64,000 nucleotides of DNA from contig OY755239.1 in the NCBI GenBank assembly GCA_963576725.1, forward strand, positions 59,055,453-59,119,452, read 5' to 3'. The notes beneath the pieces are model-generated. The model made no database searches, had not been told where the DNA came from, and saw only the letters and a list, made by a program, of their open reading frames with translations. The position numbers were made by a program, and so were the translations under genes. Positions 55,566 to 64,000 of the stretch are shown here, in pieces. This stretch comes from Azorinus chamasolen (taxonomy: Eukaryota; Mollusca; Bivalvia; Cardiida; Solecurtidae). Numbering within the stretch: the stretch's first letter is position 1; each line of letters begins with the position of its first letter.

Positions 55566-55737
55566 AGCAGGGGCACTTCAGACAGTGCTGGCCTGGTGGT
55601 AGGAAATATACATACAGACAATACCAGTGGTGCTATGGTGACGTGTGATGCAGTTAAACATTTTAGCTCCTAGCTTGTCAAATATTTGTCATCTGCAAAA
55701 AGGTGTTGCCTGCATCAGTTATCAAATATATCATTTT
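55566..55737 (+). other. Proximal 3' UTR of IQGAP
   Basis: Unique sequence after the stop, before the first MITE at 55738. No convincing poly(A) signal was seen here. AATAAA copies further on lie mostly inside T3 elements (for example near 56809), so the transcript end is not assigned. Confidence 0.6.
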
Positions 55738-55950
55738 TTAACCCTTACTGTGCGGGACACGAGTCGCTGATACCCTTTGCAAACAGTGTAGACCCAGATG
55801 AGAGGGCTCCTGGAGGAGCCCTCTCATCCGGGTCTGCACTGTTTGTCATGTTACACTTTTCTTTAGAAAAATCCCTTAATGTTCACCATAAGCTTGACCT
55901 GTTTTAATTTTGGAATAGTCCATTTGAAAAGTCAGTTTTGTAAGGGTTAA
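55738..55950. mobile_element. T4 element
   Basis: TTAACCCTTACTGTGCGGGA to AGTTTTGTAAGGGTTAA, inverse to 19745-19958; apex GAGGGCTCCTGGAGGAGCCC. Confidence 0.85.
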
Positions 55951-55999
55951 CCTTGCAGACACTTTCAGTTTGTATGCCCTTTACCTCATAGATATGTAC

Positions 56000-56228
56000 T
56001 TAAACCATTCCCTCATAGGCTATATTTAGACCCAACCTCTTTGAATAATTTCTACCGAAAAGGAGTATTTATTACCAAAAAGGTAACGTTTAGAATTGTG
56101 TAGTTTTGAAACCATTGTGATAAAAATAGATTTGCTCCTATGGAGCAAATGCTCTTTTTATCACAGTGATTTCAAAAAGTGACTTTTACAGAGGCGTCAA
56201 AATGCATCTATATGAGGGAATAGGTGAA
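56000..56228. mobile_element. T3 element nested in T1
   Basis: TTAAACCATTCCCTCATAGG to GAGGGAATAGGTGAA. Confidence 0.82.
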
Positions 56229-56282
56229 ATGCCTTTGCAAATGATGTAGACTCACATTAGAGGGCACCTGTAGGAGCCGTCT

Positions 56283-56430
56283 GGGTCCATGCTTCTAAAG
56301 CTTTTTAGTTGAATCTGAGTTTGTTCTCGAGCTTTTGATTGGTCAGATTTGAGCCAAAGGCTCAAATCTGACCAATCAAAAACTTGAGAACAAACTCAGA
56401 CTAAACTAAAAGGTTTTATAAGCATGGATA
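56283..56430. mobile_element. D element nested in the T1 apex
   Basis: GGGTCCATGCTTCTAAAGC to TTTATAAGCATGGATA with GATTGGTCAGATTTGAGCC and mirror. Confidence 0.82.
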
Positions 56431-56772
56431 CTGATCAGGGTCTGCTGTTGGCTTATGAAATTATATAGATCTGATTCTGCAGTTTCCGCCATAGCTTAAA
56501 ATTATGTGTTCATATGCCATTTATACATGTATACTTAAAAAAAAAAAAAAAAAAAGCTCATGAATATTCATATAGTCATTATTGCTTACACGAATATGCA
56601 TGAGGTAAAGGGTTGAACTGTGGGGATCCAGTGGAGATTTCATCTTACTTGGGTTTCTAATCTGAAGTCAGTCTGTTAGCAAAAGTTATCACAAGTTTAT
56701 CATAGTATGATGAGCATTGGAGTGCTAGCAAGATCATGTAGATTGTAGGCCAGAGAAGGGCAATTAGATAGC

Positions 56773-57043
56773 TCTGTCTCATAGGATATTTTTAGACCCA
56801 ACCTCTTTGAATAAATCTACCGAAAAGGAGCATTTACTAGAGAAAAGGAAAACTTTTAGAATTGTGTAGTTCTGAAACCATCGTGATAAACAGAGCATTT
56901 GCTCCTGAATTTTGTAGTTCTGAAACCATTGTGATAAATTGAGCGTTTGCTCCTTAGGAGCAACCACTCTGTTTATCACAATGGTTTCAAGAAGTGACTA
57001 TTACAAAGGCGTAGAAATGTGTATTTAAGGAGGAAAGGGTTAA
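56773..57043. mobile_element. T3 element with a duplicated arm segment
   Basis: CTGTCTCATAGGATATTTTT to GGAGGAAAGGGTTAA; GTAGTTCTGAAACCATYGTG occurs twice. Confidence 0.75.
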
Positions 57044-57156
57044 CACATGTAATGTGTAATCAAGACAGTTGAGATTACAGTGTCCATGAACTGTTTACTG
57101 TTATTATAATTCCTAGTTTTCTCTATTCCATTGATGCAAATTACATTTTGTATCTC

Positions 57157-57405
57157 TTAACCCTTTCCCTGTTCTATATTTTTCCAAATTTCAATACCTA
57201 TCGGATGTTCATTGGCAAATAGTTATAATGAAATATGGAAGGTGGAATACTGTAGCCATTTTAGAAAGTAAAGAAACAGATCTATCAAATTCCATTAGCA
57301 GATAGTACAGACCCTGATCAGATGGCTCCTATAGGAGCTGTCTGATCTTGGTATACTCTTGTTTGCAAATGCATGGAAAGGTGTTTATATGAAGGGAAGG
57401 GTTGA
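57157..57405. mobile_element. T2 element
   Basis: TTAACCCTTTCCCTGTTCTA to GAAGGGAAGGGTTGA. Confidence 0.85.
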
Positions 57406-57489
57406 ATACAGATTAGTTCAAATAAGTAAAAAAGAAAAGTTTGTTAATGTAAGTATAATAGTATGAGCTGAATGTACACTTTTAACCCG

Positions 57490-57724
57490 TTAACCCATTC
57501 CCCCATAGGCTATTTTTAGATCCAACCTCTTTGAATAAATCTACCCAAAAGGAGCATTAACTAGAGAAAGGAAAATTTTAGAATTTTGTAGCTTGAAACC
57601 ATTGTGATAAATTGAGCATTTGCTCCTATAGGAGCAAATGCTCTATTTATCACAATCATCAATGGTTTCAAGAAGTGGTTATTACAGAGGCGTAGAAAGG
57701 CGTATTTATGGAGGAAAGGATTAA
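57490..57724. mobile_element. T3 element
   Basis: TTAACCCATTCCCCCATAGG to GGAGGAAAGGATTAA; apex GCATTTGCTCCTATAGGAGC. Confidence 0.85.
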
Positions 57725-57773
57725 AGAACCAAGTTTATTGACTTATGCAGCCTTTGAACAGATATATGGGAAA

Positions 57774-58004
57774 TTAACCCTTTACCTGTTCAATATTAAT
57801 GTAAGAAATAACGGCATGAATATTTATTTGCTGAAGGTTTATAGTGGCACATGAACACGGGTTATTTTGACCTTGTCAGAAATTGTAAAATCATATATAA
57901 TTCCATAAGCTAGCAGAGGAGAGCAGACGCTTATCAGACGGCACCCACAGGAGCTGTTTGGTCTGGGTCTACCCTGTTTGAAAAGGCGTTTATATGAGGG
58001 TTGA
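57774..58004. mobile_element. T1 element
   Basis: TTAACCCTTTACCTGTTCAA to GCGTTTATATGAGGGTTGA. A worn core is at 58107-58175. Confidence 0.7.
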
Positions 58005-58240
58005 AAAAAGCTAGTGTTATGTCTTCACATGGTGCTACCATAAAAGATATTAGTATCACCCTTCACAATCTCATTGTGGTTTATAAATCTTTGAGTGTAC
58101 AAAACTGTTAACTGATATTGCAAACAGTGTAGACTTAGATCAGGGGGTTTCCATAGAGCTACTCTGATCACAATCTGCCTTGTCAGGCAAAATTGGTTTA
58201 TAGCAGAATAGATCCTCTTATACTGAAAAAGATTGTACAA

Positions 58241-58633
58241 TTAACCCTTTACTCCATTAACTCATTCTCCCCTGGACTATTTTTAGACCCAACCTCTTTG
58301 AATAAATCTACCGAAAAGGAGCATGAACTATAGAAAAAGAACATTTTAGAATTGTGTAGTTTTGATGCTCTATTTATCACAATAGTTTCACAAAATAAAG
58401 TTTACATAGGCGCAATAAGGCGTCAGTAGGAGACAATGAGTTAATATTTGCTTTAATGCCTGTGCAGAGTAGACCCAGATCAGACGGCTCTGTTTGTTGA
58501 TGGAATCATATAGATCTGATTCTACAGTTTCTGCAATGACCAAAATATTCCATGAGGCATTATAAAATATCAGATAATTAAAATCATATAGGTTTTTTTC
58601 TTGGACATGGATAGTCATGAAGTAAAGGGTTAA
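58241..58633. mobile_element. T1 element interrupted by T3
   Basis: TTAACCCTTTACTCCATTAA, T3, TATTTGCTTTAATGCCTGTG, core and AGTAAAGGGTTAA. Confidence 0.78.
58257..58444. mobile_element. T3 element nested in T1
   Basis: TTAACTCATTCTCCCCTGGA to GGAGACAATGAGTTAA; one arm shortened. 58640-58860 is unique. Confidence 0.8.
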
Positions 58634-58862
58634 TTTTTTCTTTGAAAGTCACTGATTTTAAACAGCTTAATGTAATGTAATATGTTATACAAGTGCTTCC
58701 CAGCCATTTGTTAGATATTTTTGTTGCTTGTTATATTTGTGCTGAACTTGTTGTGCCAGATGCATAACTTCATGTGTGATGTGATGGTAACATAGGCACA
58801 TGGCTGTAGTCAGGGTTACTGATCTTTCAAAGTGTCAAAAGGCATTTCTGTCAGCTAAAGGG

Positions 58863-59083
58863 TTAACCCCTTTCCCTCATACCGACGCCGTTTGACACCT
58901 GTAAAAGTCATGTTTTGAAACCATTTTGATAAATAGAGCATTTGCTCCATAGCAACTGCTCTATTTATCACATTGCTTTCTAAGGTAAACAATTCTAAAG
59001 AGTTTCTTTTTTCTAGGCAAAACTCCTTTCCAGTAGATATATTCAAAGAGGTTGGGTTCTAAAAATAGGAAGGAATGGGTTAA
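58863..59083. mobile_element. T3 element
   Basis: TTAACCCCTTTCCCTCATAC to GGAAGGAATGGGTTAA. Confidence 0.82.
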
Positions 59084-59126
59084 AGGGGAGCATTCTAGTT
59101 TGAACAAAAATAGAGATACTCTTTAG

Positions 59127-59348
59127 TAACCCTTTTACTCCATAAATACACCTTTTAACCCTTTTGCAAACAGAATAGAAGCAAATCAGACTGCTCCTGT
59201 TTGCCGATGAAATAATATAGATCTAGTTCTACACATTCTGCCATGACAAAAAATTACTGTGTTTGTGTACCAATTAAAAAAAATAAGGGCAATTGATATG
59301 TATGATGTCATTATTTCTTACATGAATATTCATGGGGTAAATGGTTTA
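59127..59348. mobile_element. T1 element
   Basis: GTAACCCTTTTACTCCATAA to GGGGTAAATGGTTTA; hairpin mirror half lost. Confidence 0.7.
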
Positions 59349-59446
59349 GCTGGAACGCCCCTTTATCCCTTTTCCTGACAAATACTCATGTAAAAGATAA
59401 TGACTGAATTTTTAATAAGCTGAATTTGTGTTACCCATTACTCCTT

Positions 59447-59660
59447 TACCCATTCTGTCATAGGCTATTTTTAGACCCAATCTCTTTGAATAAATATACC
59501 GAAAAAGGAGCATTCACTAGAGAAAAGGAAAACTTTCAAATTGTGTAGTTCTGAAATCACTGATTAATAGAGCATTTGCTCCTATGGAGCAAATGCTCTA
59601 TTTATCACAATGGTTTCAAGAAGTGACTTGTAGAAAGACATTTATGAAGGAAGGGGTTAA
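59447..59660. mobile_element. T3 element nested in T1 remains
   Basis: TTTACCCATTCTGTCATAGG to GAAGGAAGGGGTTAA; T1-like sequence on both sides. Confidence 0.78.
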
Positions 59661-59960
59661 ATCCTGTAGGAGCCGTCTGATCAGGGTCAGAAGTTTGCAC
59701 ATGGAATTATATAGATCCGATTCTTTAGTTTCTGGTATGGTAAAAATTTCCTGTGTTCATGTGCCTGTATAAAAAAATAATCTAATTGATATTCATGATG
59801 TCATTATTTCGTTCATGCATATTCATGGAGTAAAGGGTTAATGGTATATGAACAAGAACATTTTTGACCATGACAGAAACGGTGGAATCATCTGTATGTT
59901 ACTTCATAAATAAACAGAGCAGACCCTGATGCTGATTATATGGCTCCTGCTCTACTCCAC
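59661..59960. mobile_element. Two T1 halves meeting at one TTAA
   Basis: A 3' half ends GGAGTAAAGGGTTAA at 59841 and the next begins ATGGTATATGAACAAG with a core to about 59950. Confidence 0.6.
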
Positions 59961-60480
59961 TTTTCTGCTCTCTTTTTTACAATTCTTCAATTTTGGGACC
60001 AGTTTTGTTACAAATTCCATGACATCTTTGTATCATCCAGACATTATTATCTAGACATTCATGGACCAATACACCAGATTTACACATAAATTATGGTGTT
60101 TTTTATCTGTTGTGAGATTTTCACAATTTAAAAGCAAGTCCAAGTTTGCGCTTATGCTGTTAATGGTTAAATTAAGTTTTGTATCTTAAATTCCTATAGC
60201 TTTGCAAAAGCTTATGTAATTTTGTAACCTCTTGAAAAATGTTTTCCATTGCTATTAGCAGCATTTTCACCTGGGACTTGCTTGTTCCATATTTGTGGCT
60301 TTTTTTTGAAAGTTTATCATTCAAGTAAACTTTATTCTCTTGAGTGATAATCTTAACAACTTTTTTCTGGGTCTTCAAAGTAACCAGTAGTGACACATAT
60401 TGTCTTTGATAGTTTTGGATCCCAGAGTAGAAAAGATTGCAGACATTGCAGAATGAGCTGTTTTTATGAAAAAATATATA
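59961..60480. other. Unique AT-rich stretch
   Basis: No repeat was recognised. A - strand reading frame at 60172-60396 lacks an ATG start and any splice context. Confidence 0.5.
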
Positions 60481-60484
60481 CTTA

Positions 60485-61030
60485 ACTCTTTACTGATTTA
60501 ACTCTTTACTCCCTGATTATTCATGTACGAAGTAATGACAGTATGAATATAAATGAGCTGATTTTTATTTCCCCTCAAAATTGCTGAAACCATCTAGTGC
60601 AGGTGAGTGATATAGGGCCATCAGGGCCCTCTTGTTTGCTTATTGTCAAATATAGGTCTGATTCTACAGTTTTTGCCTAAGCCAAAATGTCCCGTGTTCA
60701 TATGCCATTATATAAAAAATAATCTTAACCCTTCGCTTGCTATTCTTGTCAATATACATACCTGTAAATAGTGAAGACCCAGATGAGACAGCTCCTGCAG
60801 GAACTGTCTCATCAGGGTCTGCACTATTTACAAGTTGATTGTGCAACCAGTGCACTCCACAGCAGTGATTGCACAGCGAAATACTTGTACACAGTGAAGA
60901 TATATGTTATTATACAACAGGGCATGGGTAAAGAAGGAGAAATGTATTTTAAAATTCAGCAAGCGGGGGGTTAATTAATATTCATGGAGTCATTGTTTCT
61001 TACATGAATATTGAACAGGGAAAGGGTTAA
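60485..61030. mobile_element. T1 remains holding a short Helitron-like end and a T5
   Basis: T1 arm to GAGCTGATTTTTA; insert ending in GGGCCATCAGGGCCC plus TCTTGTTT near 60613-60637; T1 arm to AAAAAATAATC; T5; TTAATATTCATGGAGTC to GGGAAAGGGTTAA. Confidence 0.65.
60725..60974. mobile_element. T5 element, copy 2, nested in T1
   Basis: TTAACCCTTCGCTTGCTATT to CAGCAAGCGGGGGGTTAA; nearly identical inverse copy of 33103-33353. Confidence 0.88.
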
Positions 61031-61251
61031 CCCTTTCCCTGTTCAATATTCATGTAAGAAATAATAATATGAGTATTTATTTGCTAAAATGTTTTGTTAA
61101 GTTTTCAAGGGAATTTTTAGCTTTAACAAAATCTATATTATTTCATATTAAGCAAACAGAACAAACTCTGATCTGATGGCTGTTACCATCTGATCTGGGT
61201 CTACTGTTTGCAAAGGCGTGAAAAAGTGTTTTATATGAGGGAAAGGGTTAA
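61027..61251. mobile_element. T1 element sharing a TTAA with its neighbour
   Basis: TTAACCCTTTCCCTGTTCAA to GAGGGAAAGGGTTAA. Confidence 0.82.
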
Positions 61252-61423
61252 GTAATTATGTAGATTTGCTCTTTAACATTTCTCACCCTCTATTATGATA
61301 GGAATAAAGTATCAGTTACAAGGATCTGACCCTGCCAACTAGTCATTTAGTATTTTTATATCAAGGATTGGGTTCAGCACTGGTAACTTCACTGTTTAAC
61401 ATTAGTAAACATTTATAATATAA

Positions 61424-61572
61424 TGCAGATCTGATTCTCAAGTGTCTGACACGATAAAGAATTATTTTTTTGCATAGTACCATTTTAAAAATGCAGTGAA
61501 TTGATATTCATGATGCAACATCATCATTGTGTCATTATATCTTACCTAATTATTCATGGAGTAAAGGGTTAA
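61424..61572. mobile_element. T1 3' half
   Basis: GCAGATCTGATTCTCAAG to GGAGTAAAGGGTTAA. Confidence 0.6.
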
Positions 61573-61584
61573 AAAATGACATCA

Positions 61585-61820
61585 GGGTGACAAATAATTT
61601 GAATCCTGATGAGACGCCAAGTTATATGGGAAACAACTTTTCTCTGACAATGTGGCGTATGTGAGCTTTCTCACTGAAGTTCTTTAATTGGTCTAGATCA
61701 GATGTTGCTTAACATTATGTCTTATCAGGACTATTTCAGTGTTGTATTGGCAACTGCAAACAGCATAGACCAAGATCAGAGGCTCCTAGAGGATCTGTCT
61801 GAGCATGGTCTACACTGTCA
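61585..61820. mobile_element. Mixed T6, G and T1 debris
   Basis: GAATCCTGATGAGACGCC; GTGAGCTTTCTCAC with GAAGTTCTTTAA; worn core GCAAACAGCATAGACC at about 61745. Confidence 0.4.
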
Positions 61821-61886
61821 TTCAAAATGTCTGCCGTGACAAATGTAATTATTTGACTCCAAATGACTACTGTTGAACGGTGATCG

Positions 61887-62074
61887 GAGACCCAGATAAG
61901 ATGCGTAAATTAAAACATTTTCAAGAGTAATTTCTTTATTTCTCCACCAAACCCTATTTTGTGACCACTCTTTAGAATCGTCTCAAAGAGACGATTCTAA
62001 AGTGTTGTTACAACATAGGGTTTGGTGGAGAAATGATTTTAGTATTTAAATATGCACCTTTATCTATTGTTCTG
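61887..62074. mobile_element. P hairpin element
   Basis: GACCCAGATAAGATGCG to TATCTATTGTTCTG; arms TGACCACTCTTTAGAATCG and mirror. Confidence 0.8.
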
Positions 62075-62137
62075 AGTGGTGGTCCATTCCAGGACCATGA
62101 TCAACAATAAATGTACATGTAGACATGCATATGAAAT

Positions 62138-62421
62138 ACAGTTGATCTTCGATATCTCAAAGTTCAAATGACTAAACAAATTACTTAGAGATAACAGAGA
62201 TTCGAATCATCCGATTTCTAGTTCAGAACTAGTTCACAGCTTAATGCAGGTCTTAAGTAATGCTAAAAGCCCCTGTGGGAGCTTTCAACATTACTTTTAA
62301 CCTGTCACACGTATTTCTAGATATGCGCAGTAATACATTTAAGAAAAATTCTGTATTGTAAATTTTGAAAGAACCGAACCTGTTCTTTGAGTTATCCCAA
62401 AGTTCGAGATATCAAAGTTTA
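62138..62421. mobile_element. M-like element
   Basis: CAGTTGATCTTCGATATCTC to AAAGTTCGAGATATCAAAG; apex AAGCCCCTGTGGGAGCTT; CACAGCTTAATGCAGG arm. Nothing is recognised from 62425 to 62720. Confidence 0.6.
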
Positions 62422-62723
62422 AATGTACATTTAATGTAGAGCATAAACTGCTGTTTTGTTTAAGGATGTAGATCTGAGAATGTTTCGTATGATACTGTTT
62501 CCGTACAAGTGGAAATGTGTTGTTTTTTCTGAGAGATTGTTAAGGATGTTCTTGTTATATGCACACTATATTGCCTTAAATTATTGTTAACATGCTGTAG
62601 TATCTAGAAAAAGCTAATGTTATTGTATTTGTACATAGAATCAACTGCTCTGACAGATGGCAATTTGTCAGTTCAGTAATACCTCTCTCTAGCAGTCACT
62701 CACAAGAGTATAATTGTCAGTCA

Positions 62724-63210
62724 TTAACCCTTTACTCCATAGATAAACCTTTTAAGGCATTTGAAAACAGAATAGACTCAGATCAGACGGCTCCTGTAGG
62801 AGCCAGCTGATCGAAATCTGCTGTTTGCTTATGGAGTTATATAGATCAGATTCTACAGTTCTGCTATGGCCAAAAATTCTCTTGTTTGTATGCCATTATA
62901 AAAATTAACCCTTTCCTTCATATAAACATGTTTTCACGCATTTGCAAACAGAGTAGACCCAGATCAGACAGCTCCTATAAGAGCCGTCTGATCAGGGTCT
63001 GCTCTGTTTGCTTACGGAATTTGATAGATCTTTGTCAAACTTTCTAAAATGGCAACAATGTTCAACCTTCCATATTTCATTATAACTATTCTGTCAATGA
63101 ATATTCAGTAGGTATTGAAATTTGGAACATAGAGCAGGGAAAGGGTTAAAGCTAATTAATAATCATACAAACATTATTTCTAATATAATTGTTCATGGAG
63201 TAAAGGATTC
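62724..63210. mobile_element. T1 element interrupted by T2
   Basis: TTAACCCTTTACTCCATAGA, core, arm to CATTATAAAAA, T2, then GCTAATTAATAATCATAC to GGAGTAAAGGATTC. Confidence 0.8.
62905..63148. mobile_element. T2 element nested in T1
   Basis: TTAACCCTTTCCTTCATATA to CAGGGAAAGGGTTAA; close to the family consensus. Confidence 0.88.
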
Positions 63211-63212
63211 AT

Positions 63213-63285
63213 ACAGGTGGTAGCTTGATGAAAAGAAGAAAGTAAGCCAAAGGAACTTCCTGCATTCAGCAACCATCTGATTTTA
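63213..63285. mobile_element. M fragment
   Basis: ACAGGTGGTAGCTTGATG with TCAGCAACCATCTG. Confidence 0.35.
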
Positions 63286-63409
63286 GTGGCATCCATAAAA
63301 AGTGCAGAACCATTGCAGCTACAATTTACAGGGCCAACTTTGGATGATCTTTGCAAATAGTTATGATTTAGATGAGATGTCACAATGCCACTCGTGTGAC
63401 TGCGGTCTC

Positions 63410-63638
63410 TTAACCCTTTTCTTGATACGTTTTCTCGCCTTTGCAAACAGAGTAGACCCTGTAGAAGCCATCTGATCTAGGTCTGCCCTGTTTGCTTATG
63501 GAATAATATAGACCTGATACTGCAGTTTCTACCAATACCAAAAGAGCCTGTGTCAACTTCATTATAAAAATTGAGCTAATGAATATTCCTGATATCATTA
63601 TGAGGTACATAAATAGAACATGAATAGGGAAAGGGTTA
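63410..63638. mobile_element. T1 element
   Basis: TTAACCCTTTTCTTGATACG to ATAGGGAAAGGGTTAA; half of the core missing. Confidence 0.75.
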
Positions 63639-63714
63639 ATTTGGTGCTCTTTTGAGTGCCGGTTTATGGCAACACTACTTATATTGCAGTGCTAAGGTTT
63701 TTATCCAAACATCT

Positions 63715-63818
63715 TATTTCTCAGCCATACCCTATCTTGTTGGTACTCATTTGAATTACAATTCTTGGGCGATTTTAATGAGTACCAACAAGACCGAGTT
63801 TGTCTAAGAAATATAGAA
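63715..63818. repeat. Inverted repeat of another hairpin type
   Basis: CTTGTTGGTACTCATTTGAA pairs with AATGAGTACCAACAAG. A half copy is at about 4057-4075. Confidence 0.6.
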
Positions 63819-64000
63819 AAATCGTATAGATGTCCCAACATATGACATAGAGCTTTGGGCTTTACCCTGACATTGTAGTTGTTAAGACTTAACTGGGAGA
63901 ATTGTTGAAGAGGATTGTTACCTGTTAAAGATTTACTTTTGATAACTAATTGTACTGCGGTGGAGGTCACCCAATGTTTGTTAAGCCTTCCAAAAACTGT

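Larger units (their letters stand above)
55977..56615. mobile_element. T1 element holding a T3 and a D element
   Basis: CCCTTTACCTCATAGATATG, T3, ATGCCTTTGCAAATGATG, half core, D element in the apex, CTGATCAGGGTCTGCTG, arm with an A homopolymer near 56538, end GAGGTAAAGGGTTGA. Confidence 0.75.

Noticed and set aside
60172..60396. - strand coiled-coil-like ORF of 74 codons
   Set aside because: It needs a GTG start, has lysine-rich low complexity and no splice sites; likely chance in AT-rich DNA.

Overview
This is a window of animal nuclear DNA, most likely from a bivalve mollusc. It holds the 3' two-thirds of one large intron-rich gene, IQGAP (a Ras-GAP-related scaffold protein), on the + strand. 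Twenty-three coding exons run from 530 to the stop codon at 55563-55565. All splice sites are GT/AG and all phases agree, giving 988 residues: WW domain, four IQ motifs, GAP-related domain, RasGAP C-terminal domain. The N-terminal half (CH domain and IQGAP repeats) lies before base 1. Only about 5% of the window is coding. The bivalve assignment is an inference from the repeat types (tandem-cored elements rich in TGACCTTGACC, and boundaries like TATACGCCC); the species cannot be read from the sequence.

The introns are packed with short palindromic transposable elements, named here for convenience. T families have TTAA at both ends and tips TTAACCCTTT or TTAACCCATT, like piggyBac-type MITEs. 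T1 has a GCAAACAGAGTAGACC core with long AT-rich arms. T2 has a similar core and an ATATGGAAGGTGG arm. T3 has an arm with GAGCAAATGCTC and ATCACAATGG. T4 has AGTGTAACATGACAAACAGTG. T5 has TTAACCCTTCGCTTGCT tips. T6 has CAAACAGTTTGGATCC and CTCTTTGC tips. M family has CAGTAAAACCTC tips and TA target sites (Tc1/mariner-pogo type). P family has CAGAGCTACAGATAA tips and a very long hairpin. D, F and H are further hairpin families. Larger elements with tandem-repeat cores lie at 38.4-40.5, 41.4-42.9, 51.1-52.5 and 53.9-54.4 kb; several share a 3' end made of a small hairpin followed by CTCTTGTT. There are also SINEs, a dead LINE fragment and two minisatellites.

Layout: 0.5-8.1 kb, exons 1-8 (WW, IQ1-4, start of the GAP-related domain). 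8.1-20.4 kb, a 12.3-kb intron of nested MITEs that also holds two possible 6-nt microexons. 20.4 kb, exon 9. 20.5-33.9 kb, a 13.4-kb intron with a probable small three-exon gene on the - strand (22.9-29.0 kb), its likely promoter and a LINE remnant. 33.9-43 kb, exons 10-15. 44.4-50.6 kb, exons 16-21. 53.2-55.6 kb, exons 22-23 and the stop. 55.6-64 kb, 3' UTR and/or intergenic DNA with more nested MITEs.

Most striking points: a 45-bp minisatellite grown from the exon 16/intron junction that carries nine extra intact splice donors; a 30-bp minisatellite against the exon 22 acceptor; a hairpin apex (GCTCC..GGAGC) shared by several otherwise different MITE families; and nuclear-receptor-like motifs repeated in the tandem-cored elements.
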